A stretch of 64,000 bases of DNA from Mycobacterium persicum (GTDB lineage: Bacteria > Actinomycetota > Actinomycetes > Mycobacteriales > Mycobacteriaceae), in contig NZ_MVIF01000007.1 in assembly GCF_002086675.1 (NCBI RefSeq), forward strand, positions 35,016-99,015. Reading direction: 5' to 3'. The notes beneath the pieces were generated by a model. That model made no database searches, was not told the origin of the DNA, and saw only the letters and a list, made by a program, of their open reading frames with translations. Positions 1 to 7,955 of the stretch are shown here, piece by piece. Made by a program: the position numbers and the translations under genes. Every line of letters starts with the position of its first letter. Within the stretch, counting starts at the first letter, position 1.

Positions 1-1
1 T

Positions 2-880
2 GCGAGTCCTTGTGCATACTTTCTCGTTTACGAATCGACCGCGGGAAGCAAACCGCCCGAGCACCACGAGTTTGTCCGGGCGGCAAGCGTGGCCGATCTG
101 CCCGGTGAGCTGATGTCGGCCCTGTCGCAAGGGCTTTCGCAGTTCGGTATCAACCTGCCGCCGGTGCCAAGCCTGACCGGCGGCAGTGCCGCCGGCACCG
201 GCCTGACCAGCCCGGGGCTGACCAGCCCGGGGCTGACCAGTCCGGGGCTGACCAGTCCGGGCCTGACCAGTCCGGGCCTGACCAGTCCGGGGCTGACCAG
301 CCCGGGCCTGACCAGCCCGACGGGTTTGACGCCGTCGACGCCGGGATCGCTGGCCCTGCCTGGTACCACGTTGACGCCACCGACGCCGGGGACAGCGGTG
401 AATCCCGGGCTGACCAGCCCCACCGGAGCGACGCCGGGCCTGACCAGCCCGACGGGGCTGGATCCGGCACTCGGCGGCGCCAGCGAGATTCCCATCACGA
501 CACCGGCCGGTCTGGACCCGGGGGCCGACGGCACCTACCCGATCCTGGGAGACCCATCGCTGGGCTACGGGCCGGGAACCGGCTACGGGCCGGCGACCAG
601 CCCGATCGGCACCGGTGGTGGCGCAGCCAGCAGCGGCGGCGGCGGGCTGCTCAACGATGTGATGCAGGCGGCCAATCAGCTGGGCGCCGGGCAGGCCATC
701 GACCTGCTGAAGGGCGTGCTGATGCCGTCCATCATGCAGGCCATCCAGAACGGCGGCGCCGCGGCGCCGGCCGCTGGCGCGCCCGCCGTCGGTGCACCCG
801 CCGTGGTCCCGCCCGCGGTGCCGGCGGCTGCCGCACCGGTGGTGGCACCACCGGCAGCGCCGACGACGCCCGTCGCCTGA
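2..880 (+). CDS. erp: Exported repetitive protein Erp (5'-truncated by window edge)
   Basis: Cell-surface exported virulence-associated protein of mycobacteria (Rv3810, also pirG). The reading frame is open from base 2, so the true start lies before the window. The visible protein begins at the end of a signal-peptide-like segment (ASPCAYFLVYES). It continues with LPGELMSALSQGLSQFG and then a central block of PGLTS repeats (eight in a row, two more later). The C-terminal domain reads LLNDVMQAANQLGAGQAIDLLKGVLMPSIMQA and ends in a Pro/Ala-rich tail. About 292 residues are visible, while M. tuberculosis Erp is about 284 in total, so the repeat and tail regions are longer here. An internal GTG at 89 could be mistaken for the start, but homology upstream of it is clear. 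Confidence 0.95.
   Translation, partial: ASPCAYFLVYESTAGSKPPEHHEFVRAASVADLPGELMSALSQGLSQFGINLPPVPSLTGGSAAGTGLTSPGLTSPGLTSPGLTSPGLTSPGLTSPGLTSPGLTSPTGLTPSTPGSLALPGTTLTPPTPGTAVNPGLTSPTGATPGLTSPTGLDPALGGASEIPITTPAGLDPGADGTYPILGDPSLGYGPGTGYGPATSPIGTGGGAASSGGGGLLNDVMQAANQLGAGQAIDLLKGVLMPSIMQAIQNGGAAAPAAGAPAVGAPAVVPPAVPAAAAPVVAPPAAPTTPVA
203..322 (+). repeat. Eight tandem 15-bp units coding the Erp PGLTS repeat
   Basis: The unit ctgaccagcccgggg occurs eight times in register from 203, differing only at synonymous positions such as ccgggc/ccgggg and agt/agc. It encodes LTSPG. Two diverged copies follow near 409 and 440. Repeat number in erp varies between mycobacterial species, so this is a natural length-polymorphic site. 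Confidence 0.95.
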
Positions 881-920
881 AGCCCCGCAGCCTCGAAAAG
901 GACCTAGGGACCTGCCACCT

Positions 921-974
921 GACGACACCGCAGAGTCGCCACGTCATCACTCTGCGGTGTCGTCGACAGGTTTT
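921..974 (+). terminator. Intrinsic-type terminator after erp
   Basis: A perfect 16-bp inverted repeat (gacgacaccgcagagt at 921-936 and its complement at 949-964) encloses a 12-base loop. A short T run (971-974) follows about 6 bases later. It lies 40 bases after the erp stop and before the amidase gene. Confidence 0.75.
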
Positions 975-1032
975 CCCCATAAGTACCGTGTCGCCTCATA
1001 AGAAACATTAGGCACACAAGTAACATCGGCTG

Positions 1033-2673
1033 GTGGCGTCTCGCAGCCGTGCCCCGACAATGCTGGTCACCGCTGTCGCCGCCACGGTGGTCATCGTCTC
1101 GTGGGTGCTGAACCGTCCTGCGCACAGCGCCCATGAGCGACCGCCGGCGCAGGACACCCAACTCGTCGAGCAACCGCTGATCGGCCTCGGCGGCGGCGTC
1201 ACGGTTCGCGAACTGACTCAGGACACGCCGTTCTCGTTGGTCGCATTGACCGGTGACCTGACTGGTACCTCGACGCGGGTGCGGGCCAAACGTCCCGACG
1301 GGTCGTGGGGGCCGTGGTACCAAGCCGAGTATGAAACCGCGGCGCCCGACGCACCGGGCTCGAGTTCGGCGAACCCCGGTGAGGGGCCGCGCAGCACCGA
1401 TCCGGTGTTCGTCGGCACCACCACGACCGTCCAGGTCGCGGTCACCCGACCGGTCGATGCGCCGGTGACCCAGCCGCCGGTGGCCGCCGAAACGAACCCG
1501 GCCGGCCTGGGTTATCGTCCGGCCACCAAGGAGCAGCCGTTCGGGCAGAACATCTCGGCGATCCTCATCTCGCCACCGCGGGCGCCGGCCCGGACGCAGT
1601 GGACACCACCGACCGGGGTCACGATGCCCGGCCAAGCGCCGCCCATCATCAGCCGTGCCGAATGGGGAGCCGACGAATCGCTGCGCTGCGGTAGCCCGCA
1701 ATACGACCGGGCGGTTCGCGCCGCGGTGGTTCACCACACCGCCGGCAGCAACGATTATTCGCCCCTGGAGTCCGCCGGGATCGTCAAGGCGATCTACACG
1801 TATCACAGCAAGACGCTGGGCTGGTGCGACATCGCCTACAACGCGCTGGTCGACAAGTACGGCCAGGTGTTCGAGGGCAGTGCCGGTGGCCTCACCAAAC
1901 CGGTCGAGGCGTTCCACACCGGCGGATTCAACCGCGACACCTGGGGTGTGGCGATGATCGGCAACTTCGACGACGTCGCGCCGACACCGCTGCAACTCCG
2001 CGCCGTCGGGCGACTGCTCGGCTGGCGGCTGGGCATGGACGACGTCGACCCCAAGGGCACCGTCGAGCTGGAGTCGGCCGGCAGCTCCTACACAACCTAT
2101 CCGGCTGGTGCGATAGCGCGGTTGCCAGCCATCTTCACCCACCGCGACGTCGGCAACACCGACTGCCCGGGCAATGCCGGCTACGCCCTGATGGATGAAA
2201 TCCGGGACATCGCCGCACATTTCAACGATCCCCCCGAGGAGTTGCTGAAGGCCCTGGAGGGCGGTGTGATCTACGAACGCTGGCAGGCGCTGGGGGGGAT
2301 GAACAGCGTACTGGGCGCACCCACCTCGCCCGAGGCCGAGGCGGCCGGTGCGGCGCGGTACGTAACTTTCGCCAAGGGAGCGATGTACTGGTCACCCGAA
2401 ACCGGCGCGCAACCGGTCACCGGCGCGATCTACGACGCCTGGGCTTCGCTGAGCTACGAACGCGGGCCGCTTGGCCTGCCGACCAGCGCCGAGATCCAAG
2501 AACCGCTGCGAATCACGCAGAACTTCCAGCATGGGGTGTTGAACTTCGAACGGCTCACCGGCAATATCACCGAGGTTGTCGACGGAATCACGACGCCGCT
2601 GTCGACTCAGCCCCCGAGCGGCCCCGAGGTCCCTCCCGAACACTTCTCGCTGCCAACGCATCCAGTGAACTGA
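1033..2673 (+). CDS. Secreted N-acetylmuramoyl-L-alanine amidase with LGFP repeats (Rv3811 family)
   Basis: Predicted cell-wall hydrolase cleaving the bond between muramic acid and L-Ala in peptidoglycan. It has 546 residues and starts at GTG 1033. Residues about 9-27 form a hydrophobic signal or anchor. An Amidase_2/PGRP domain at about 205-395 begins ISRAEWGADESLRCG and carries VVHHTAG, WCDIAYNALVDKYGQVFEG, AFHTGG and THRDVGNTDCPG, which supply the His/His/Cys zinc-binding set. The C-terminus has LGFP-type repeats (GGVIYERWQALGGMNSVLGAPTS and GAIYDAWASLSYERGPLGLPTS) thought to bind arabinogalactan-peptidoglycan. It follows erp as in M. tuberculosis. The next gene starts 13 bases after its stop, so co-transcription is possible. 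Confidence 0.92.
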   Translation: MASRSRAPTMLVTAVAATVVIVSWVLNRPAHSAHERPPAQDTQLVEQPLIGLGGGVTVRELTQDTPFSLVALTGDLTGTSTRVRAKRPDGSWGPWYQAEYETAAPDAPGSSSANPGEGPRSTDPVFVGTTTTVQVAVTRPVDAPVTQPPVAAETNPAGLGYRPATKEQPFGQNISAILISPPRAPARTQWTPPTGVTMPGQAPPIISRAEWGADESLRCGSPQYDRAVRAAVVHHTAGSNDYSPLESAGIVKAIYTYHSKTLGWCDIAYNALVDKYGQVFEGSAGGLTKPVEAFHTGGFNRDTWGVAMIGNFDDVAPTPLQLRAVGRLLGWRLGMDDVDPKGTVELESAGSSYTTYPAGAIARLPAIFTHRDVGNTDCPGNAGYALMDEIRDIAAHFNDPPEELLKALEGGVIYERWQALGGMNSVLGAPTSPEAEAAGAARYVTFAKGAMYWSPETGAQPVTGAIYDAWASLSYERGPLGLPTSAEIQEPLRITQNFQHGVLNFERLTGNITEVVDGITTPLSTQPPSGPEVPPEHFSLPTHPVN

Positions 2674-2686
2674 GGTCCGGTTAGTC

Positions 2687-4642
2687 TTGCGTCTCGTGCC
2701 CGAGACGCCGTATCTGACGATCGACCTGGCTCGGGTGCGGGACAATTTCGCGGCGCTGCAAGCCGCGCTGCCCGGCGCTTCGATTCGCTATGCCGTCAAG
2801 GCGAACCCGAGCGAACCGATTCTGCGCCTGCTCGCGGGCGAAGGCTCCGAATTTGATGTTGCTTCGCCCGGCGAGATCGACGCGTGCCGATTGGCCGGTA
2901 TCGACGGTAGCCGGCTGGCGTTCGGCAACACCATCAAGAAGCCGGCCGCGGTCGGCCATGCGTATGCCAGCGGGGTGCGGCGGTTCGCGTTCGACACCGC
3001 TGAGGGTTTGGCCGCGATCGCCGAGCATGCTCCCAAAGCCAGCGTGGAATGCCGTATCGCTCCGGCCTTTCCGTCGTCGGTCACGCCGTTTGGCCACAAG
3101 TTCGGGTGTGCCCCCAAGGAGGCCGCCGGGCTGCTCGTACATGCCCGGCATCTGGGCTTGCACCCCGAGGGCGTCTGCTTCCACGTCGGTTCCCAGCAGC
3201 TCGACCCGGCCGCGTGGGAGCTCGGGATACGTTGTGCCGCGGACATATTCGCAGAGTTCGACGGCCTCACGACGGTCAACGCCGGCGGCGGATTCCCCCT
3301 TGCCTATGCCACCGGTGCCCCACCACTAAGAGCCGTTGCCGACACCATCAGGTCGGCGCTGGAACGTCATTTCGGCCCCCGTCATCCCACGCTGGTGATC
3401 GAACCCGGCCGCGCGATCGTGGGTTCAGCGGGTGTCATACGCGCCGAAGTGGTGTCGGCAAGGACCGGTACCGATGGTCACCGTTGGGTGTACCTCGACA
3501 TCGGTCGCTACCAGGGTCTTGCGGAATCGGAAAACGAGTACATCCGTTATCGCCTGAGGACCGACCGGGACGGCGACCCGGTCGCCGATGCGGTGCTCGC
3601 CGGACCCACCTGCGACGGCGACGACGTGCTCTACCGCAGCTACCCGCTTCCGGTGACGCTGCGTCCCGGCGACGGCGTACAGATCGACGATGCCGGGGCC
3701 TACACCGCGAGCTACGCGGCGGTGAGATTCAACGGATTTGCGTCGCTGCCAACATATTTCGTGGGTGGAGCCGGTGTCGCCGCACCGAGCCGGGAGATCA
3801 TCGAGCCGCTGGCGCCGGGGCTGAGCCGACGCTGGCAACTGGACCAGGTCATCTGTGAGGAAAGTACCCCATTCCAGCGACTGCTGATTGGCAAGACAGC
3901 CCAGGGCGTGGCGTTGTTCAGTGATGGCGAACGGCAGAGCACCGAGTTCAGCCAGCTGGTGTATCACGAGGCGTTGCTGGTGCCGGCCTTGCTGTTGGCG
4001 GAGCAGATCGACCGAATATTGGTCATCGGTTCCGGCGAAGGTGTGGTGAGCCAGCTTGCGGTAGCCGCCGGGGCGACACATGTCGATCACGTCGACATCG
4101 ATCGAGATGCCGTTCGGCTCTGCGCCGAGCATCTGCCCTACGGCTACTCGATGGACGAACTGCGCAGCGCTGAACAAGGATTCGGTCCGGTCACCGTCCA
4201 TTACTGCGACGGAAGGGAATTCGTCGAGCGGTGCACCGAGTGCTACGACGTCGTCGTGGTCGATCTGCCCGACGAGCGCACCGGGCTCGCCCAGCACAAC
4301 CGGTTGTACGACGTCGACTTTCTCAGACCATGCCGCGCAATCGGCCGAGTCGTCGTGTCCCAGGCCGGCTGCCCGACACTGTGGCGCAACGAGTCACTGC
4401 GCCGGTCGTGGCGACGCTTTCACGAAACCTTTGACACCGTGGTTTATTTCGGCAGTGACGAGCACGAATGGGCGTTCTTGTGTGGAATGTCCGGACCTGT
4501 TCACCCTGATCCCGTCGCTCTGATGGCGAAACGATTGCCGAGATTGCTCTACCGCCCACGCACCATCGATGCCAGCTCGCTCGCTGGGCGCACCGTTGCC
4601 CCCAATGCGCTGCGCACTTTCTCCAACCCCAAGTTCCGCTGA
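2687..4642 (+). CDS. Fused PLP-dependent ornithine/diamino acid decarboxylase and spermidine synthase-like protein
   Basis: One 651-residue polypeptide with two enzymes of polyamine synthesis. Residues about 8-375 are a fold-III (alanine-racemase-like) decarboxylase: YAVKAN with the PLP lysine near K38, CFHVGSQ, NAGGGFP, EPGRAIVG, and GPTCDGDDVL with the second-subunit catalytic Cys near C309, then DDAGAYT and VRFNGF. These are ornithine/diaminopimelate decarboxylase landmarks. Residues about 385-620 are a spermidine-synthase-like Rossmann domain: YHEALLVPALL, ILVIGSGEG, VDIDRDAVRLC and VVVDLPDE. So it may decarboxylate ornithine (or lysine/arginine) and transfer an aminopropyl or related group to the product. 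No S-adenosylmethionine decarboxylase is present nearby. Start: TTG 2687, with GAGG 11 bases upstream; GTG 2696 is an alternative. It converges on the DUF350/ATP-grasp operon with a 31-bp gap. Confidence 0.85.
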   Translation: MRLVPETPYLTIDLARVRDNFAALQAALPGASIRYAVKANPSEPILRLLAGEGSEFDVASPGEIDACRLAGIDGSRLAFGNTIKKPAAVGHAYASGVRRFAFDTAEGLAAIAEHAPKASVECRIAPAFPSSVTPFGHKFGCAPKEAAGLLVHARHLGLHPEGVCFHVGSQQLDPAAWELGIRCAADIFAEFDGLTTVNAGGGFPLAYATGAPPLRAVADTIRSALERHFGPRHPTLVIEPGRAIVGSAGVIRAEVVSARTGTDGHRWVYLDIGRYQGLAESENEYIRYRLRTDRDGDPVADAVLAGPTCDGDDVLYRSYPLPVTLRPGDGVQIDDAGAYTASYAAVRFNGFASLPTYFVGGAGVAAPSREIIEPLAPGLSRRWQLDQVICEESTPFQRLLIGKTAQGVALFSDGERQSTEFSQLVYHEALLVPALLLAEQIDRILVIGSGEGVVSQLAVAAGATHVDHVDIDRDAVRLCAEHLPYGYSMDELRSAEQGFGPVTVHYCDGREFVERCTECYDVVVVDLPDERTGLAQHNRLYDVDFLRPCRAIGRVVVSQAGCPTLWRNESLRRSWRRFHETFDTVVYFGSDEHEWAFLCGMSGPVHPDPVALMAKRLPRLLYRPRTIDASSLAGRTVAPNALRTFSNPKFR

Positions 4643-4673
4643 CCGAGTTCGGTCTAAATCTCTAAACGCCCCA

Positions 4674-5129
4674 TCAAAGAATCGCCACGGCAACCACTAT
4701 GCCCAACGCGAATTGCGCCGCCGCCACGATAAGACACTCGAAGCTGTATTCGTCGGCCTGGAACAACGTATCCATGTCGATTCCGATGACCAGGGTCGCG
4801 ATCCGCATCATCACCACCTGCGCGGCGATGCCCACGATGCCGAACGTCGCCGACGCCAGCAGCCCCTCGCCCAACCTGCCCGACGACGAATAGATCGCCA
4901 GCACCACAATCAGCGCCATGCTCACCATCCCGGCGGCGGCCACAATGATGGCGTTGGGCTTACCCGCGCGCACCATCTTGCGCAACGGTCCCGGGGTGGT
5001 GAAGTCGATCGCGTGGAACCCGATGATCATCAGCACCAGACCCAGGATCGAGTACAAGACGACGGCGCCGACCCCGCGACCGAGCCAACTCCAGTAGTCC
5101 GAATGCAGCGCCACGATGGATGTCGTCAT
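4674..5129 (-). CDS. DUF350 (UPF0719/YjfL-like) integral membrane protein
   Basis: A 151-residue protein with four predicted membrane helices at about 18-38, 60-80, 86-108 and 130-150. They are arranged as two copies of the DUF350 two-helix unit, with conserved glycines (LYSILGLVLMIIGFHAIDF; FGIVGIAAQVVMMRIATLVI). In enterobacteria the DUF350 protein YjfL is encoded beside an ATP-grasp ligase (YjfC) and a DUF1190 protein (YjfM), and the same trio occurs here. It is the last gene of the leftward cluster, 51 bases after the ligase, with a ggagct ribosome site before ATG 5129. Its molecular function is unknown; a role as channel or membrane anchor for the ligase system is inference. Confidence 0.85.
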   Translation of the reverse strand: MTTSIVALHSDYWSWLGRGVGAVVLYSILGLVLMIIGFHAIDFTTPGPLRKMVRAGKPNAIIVAAAGMVSMALIVVLAIYSSSGRLGEGLLASATFGIVGIAAQVVMMRIATLVIGIDMDTLFQADEYSFECLIVAAAQFALGIVVAVAIL

Positions 5130-5180
5130 CGAAGATCAGCTCCGTTTCATTTTGGCGGAAGGTTCACTTGGCGGAACGGT

Positions 5181-6347
5181 TTATTTCAGCGGAATCCGGT
5201 GCGGGACAAACGCAGCGCCATCGTCGGTGACCAGTCCGGCGGTCTCCCGGATACCCATACCCGCCGACGAGTCACCGACGATCCACGCTCCCAAGGCGGG
5301 GCGCATATCGTCGAATTCCGGTAGCGGATCCAGTAATTGGTAGACGAAGCCCTCTTCACCGTAGACACCGCCGGTGGCGGTCTCCATGCCGGCGCCGACG
5401 ATCGTGATATTTGCGCCTTCGCGACCCAGCTTGGGTTTGCGGACGTACTCGGTGAGTTCATGCGGGTCGTCGATGTAGGCGGGCAACAGGTTCGGGTGCC
5501 CGGGATACATCTCCCACAACACCGCAAGGATCGCCTTGTTGGACAACAGCGCCTTCCACAGCGGCTCGATCCACATCGTCTGCGGCAGGCTCGATACCAC
5601 GTGCTGGCCGAACTGATCATCGAGCACCCATTCCCACGGGTGCAGTTTGAAGATGGCCTCGATCGGCGCCTCTTCCAGATCGACGAATCGCTCCAGCGCG
5701 GCATCCCAGCCGACGTCCTCGATCATCAAGCCGACGGTCTGAAAACCGGCTTCAGCCGCGGTCTCCTGCAGGTACGTCGTGGTGATCTGGTCTTCGCCGG
5801 TCGCTTCCACACCCGACCAGGTGAAGTGAAGTTCGTTGCCGGGCAACAGATCAGCGACCGCCTTCCAGCGGTCGACGAGCTGTTCGTGCAACGAGTTCCA
5901 CTGGTCGTCGGCGGGGAATTTGTCCTTGAGCCAATACCACTGCAGGATTGCGGCCTCCAGCAGTGTGGTCGGGGTGTCGGCGTTGTATTCCAGCAGCACC
6001 GCCGGCCGGCGACCGTCGTAACGCAAGTCGAAGCGGCCGTAGACATGTGGATCGGAACGCCGCCACGATTCGGCGATGAACGGCCAACTCCACTCGGGCA
6101 GACCGAAATCGGCGTACCGCTCCATCAGGACCACCTGCTCGACGGCATTGAGGCACATCGAGTGCAGCAGTTCGACATCGGCTTCCAGCGCCAGGATCTC
6201 GTCCATGTCGAACTCGTAGTACACCGATTCGTCCCAGTACGGCCGGTCGGCGCCGGTCGCATCGCGCGCGGGCGTGCCGTACACCAGGCCTTGCGATTCG
6301 ACGATGGATCGCCAGTTGGGACGCGGCTGGGTCCGGGCGCGTTTCAC
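5181..6347 (-). CDS. Glutathionylspermidine synthase-like ATP-grasp ligase (YgiC/YjfC family)
   Basis: A 388-residue stand-alone relative of the C-terminal synthetase domain of E. coli glutathionylspermidine synthase. Family signatures, in order, are YWDESVYYEF, YGRFDLRYDG, LLEYNADTPTTLLEA, EAIFKLHPWEW, EPLWKALLSNKAILAVLWEM, HPNLLPAY, RKPKLGREGANI and GAWIVGDSSAGMGIRE. This fold joins a carboxyl group to an amine with ATP hydrolysis. The amine could be a polyamine and the acid a peptide or protein C-terminus, but the substrates cannot be read from sequence. Mycobacteria lack glutathione, so the classical product is unlikely. The start is GTG 6347, overlapping the DUF1190-like stop as GTGA, which implies translational coupling. 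Confidence 0.88.
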   Translation of the reverse strand: MKRARTQPRPNWRSIVESQGLVYGTPARDATGADRPYWDESVYYEFDMDEILALEADVELLHSMCLNAVEQVVLMERYADFGLPEWSWPFIAESWRRSDPHVYGRFDLRYDGRRPAVLLEYNADTPTTLLEAAILQWYWLKDKFPADDQWNSLHEQLVDRWKAVADLLPGNELHFTWSGVEATGEDQITTTYLQETAAEAGFQTVGLMIEDVGWDAALERFVDLEEAPIEAIFKLHPWEWVLDDQFGQHVVSSLPQTMWIEPLWKALLSNKAILAVLWEMYPGHPNLLPAYIDDPHELTEYVRKPKLGREGANITIVGAGMETATGGVYGEEGFVYQLLDPLPEFDDMRPALGAWIVGDSSAGMGIRETAGLVTDDGAAFVPHRIPLK

Positions 6348-7006
6348 GAGCCGCTGCTCCCGCCGCCGCCCTTGCCGCCGCTGCCGCCGAGCCCGCCGCG
6401 CGAAATCGTGGTACCGGACTTGGTGGTGATCGTGGCGCCCTTCGGCGCAACCGTGGTGCCTCCGCTGGGGCGTTGACCGACGTTACCGGAGCTGCCGTAG
6501 TAGTACCGGTACTGATGTCCGCCGTAGAAGAAGAAGCCGTTGAGGCCCGCGGTATGGCCGGTGCAGTAGCTGTCGGGGACGATCACCGGTTGACCATTCG
6601 GGTCGTCCTGGACGCATTGGGCGGTGACGTGCTCGGGCGTCAGCAACCAGTACCCGAGGCCGGCCACCAGACCCACCACGCCGACGCCGGCCGCGGCGCC
6701 CATTAGGACACGCTTCTGCTTGGCGCGCTTGGCCTCGGCCTCCCGCCGAGCCTCTTCGATCTCGCGCTGCTTGTCCTCGTACTTCCGTCGGGCCCGCAGC
6801 TCGGCCGGCGTCGGGGGCCGCGGCCGCGCGGTTTCGGGGTCCTGATACTGGATGCTGCCGCCGGCCCGGCGCTTGGCCGGTGCGTCTCCTGCTGATTCGG
6901 CATCCGGCACCGGCTGCGTCTCGTCGGACCGCTCGGCAGCCGCGGCGGGCCCGCCCTGGTCGTCGTCGGGGCGGCTGCTAACCGGTGGGTCTGGTTCCGA
7001 CCCCAC
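6344..7006 (-). CDS. Single-pass membrane protein with DUF1190 (YgiB/YjfM)-like C-terminus
   Basis: A 220-residue protein. Residues 1-65 are acidic and Pro/Ala-rich, 70-100 are highly charged and likely helical (RARRKYEDKQREIEEARREA), and about 102-122 form one membrane helix. The outer part contains QCVQDDPNGQPVIVPDSYC, a Tyr/Gly patch (FFFYGGHQYRYYYG), GGTTVAPKGATITTKSGTTI, SRGG and a Gly/Ser tail. That arrangement resembles DUF1190 proteins, which sit beside YgiC/YjfC ligases in enterobacteria. The start is GTG 7006, preceded by ggaggag at good spacing; an upstream in-frame ATG-like start at 7051 has no ribosome site. First gene of the leftward cluster. The family assignment comes from motif layout, so it is less certain than for the neighbours. 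Confidence 0.7.
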   Translation of the reverse strand: MGSEPDPPVSSRPDDDQGGPAAAAERSDETQPVPDAESAGDAPAKRRAGGSIQYQDPETARPRPPTPAELRARRKYEDKQREIEEARREAEAKRAKQKRVLMGAAAGVGVVGLVAGLGYWLLTPEHVTAQCVQDDPNGQPVIVPDSYCTGHTAGLNGFFFYGGHQYRYYYGSSGNVGQRPSGGTTVAPKGATITTKSGTTISRGGLGGSGGKGGGGSSGS

Positions 7007-7127
7007 TAGCTCTCCTCCGGTCCGGGTAACGGGCCCGGCGAGGCGACACACTTGCCGCCCAGGGGGCGAGCATCAGGCTGGTACGCCGGCACGCGGGCAG
7101 TCTCCCACATCAGCGGCGCCGTCCGGA

Positions 7128-7955
7128 TCAGGACCACCAGCGCTCCAGCACCCGCGCGACGCCGTCGTCGGTGTTGGCAGCGGTGACCTCATTGGCCGCG
7201 GCGCGCGCCTCGGGGTGGGCATTGCCCATCGCCACCCCGAGCCCGGCCCGCAGCAGCATCGGCACGTCATTGGGCATGTCCCCGAAAGCCACCACGTCCG
7301 CCTCGGCGATCCCCAGGGGCCGGCCGATTTCTGCCACACCGGTGGCCTTGCTGATGCCCAACGGAACGACCTCGACCAGCCCATTGTTGGTCGAATAGGT
7401 GATTTCCCCTGCGGTTCCGAGATGTTTGGCCAGCCGGGCCGCCATCTCCGCGCTGGTGGCGCCGGTCTTGCGGATCAGCAGCTTGATCGCGGGCGCGCTG
7501 AGCAGATCTTCGATCGACACCTCGGTGTGGTCCGGGTTCAGCCAGGCATGCTCGTAGCCCGGTGAACTGACGAACTGCGGGGTCGCCGTATCGTGCGCAC
7601 GGTCGCCGATGCGCTCGACGGCCAACCCGGAACCGGGGATGACCCGCCGGGCGATCTCGGCCAGAGCGGCCAGAGCATCCACGGACAGGGTGTGCGCCGA
7701 TACCACCCGATCGGTGGCGGGGTCATAGATGACCGCGCCATTGGCACACACCGCCATCGGCGCGAAGCCGAGTGCGTCGACCACCGGCCGCACCCAGCGC
7801 GGTGGGCGGCCGGTGGCCAGGATGAACGTCGCGCCGCCGGCGACGGCGGCGCGCACCGCCGCGCGGGTGCGCGCGGTCACGGTTTCGTCGTCGTCGAGCA
7901 GGGTGCCGTCGACGTCGCACGCGATGAGCGCCGGCGGGCTCGGCGGCGTCGTCAG
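7128..7955 (-). CDS. HAD-superfamily Cof-type phosphatase (Rv3813c family), apparent CTG start
   Basis: Cof/YbiV-type HAD hydrolase, probably a sugar-phosphate or cofactor phosphatase. The nucleophile motif ACDVDGTLLDDDETV lies upstream of the first in-frame GTG (7880), so a start there would remove the catalytic Asp. Reading back, no ATG, GTG or TTG occurs before CTG 7955, whose bases overlap the TGA of the upstream acyltransferase (CTGA). An aaagg sequence sits 9 bases before it. The resulting length, about 275 residues, fits M. tuberculosis (about 273). Other motifs are ILATGRPPRW (motif II), ISKATGVAEIGRPLG (motif III Lys) and VVAFGDMPNDVPML (motif IV). Last gene of the acyltransferase operon. 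Confidence 0.85.
   Translation of the reverse strand: MTTPPSPPALIACDVDGTLLDDDETVTARTRAAVRAAVAGGATFILATGRPPRWVRPVVDALGFAPMAVCANGAVIYDPATDRVVSAHTLSVDALAALAEIARRVIPGSGLAVERIGDRAHDTATPQFVSSPGYEHAWLNPDHTEVSIEDLLSAPAIKLLIRKTGATSAEMAARLAKHLGTAGEITYSTNNGLVEVVPLGISKATGVAEIGRPLGIAEADVVAFGDMPNDVPMLLRAGLGVAMGNAHPEARAAANEVTAANTDDGVARVLERWWS

Noticed and set aside
203..322. Regular 15-bp repeats resembling a small array
   Set aside because: Not a CRISPR: no spacers, and the repeats encode the PGLTS motif of Erp in frame.
904..2220. Long minus-strand frame opposite the amidase gene
   Set aside because: Antisense shadow of a GC-rich gene; the plus frame has full domain homology.
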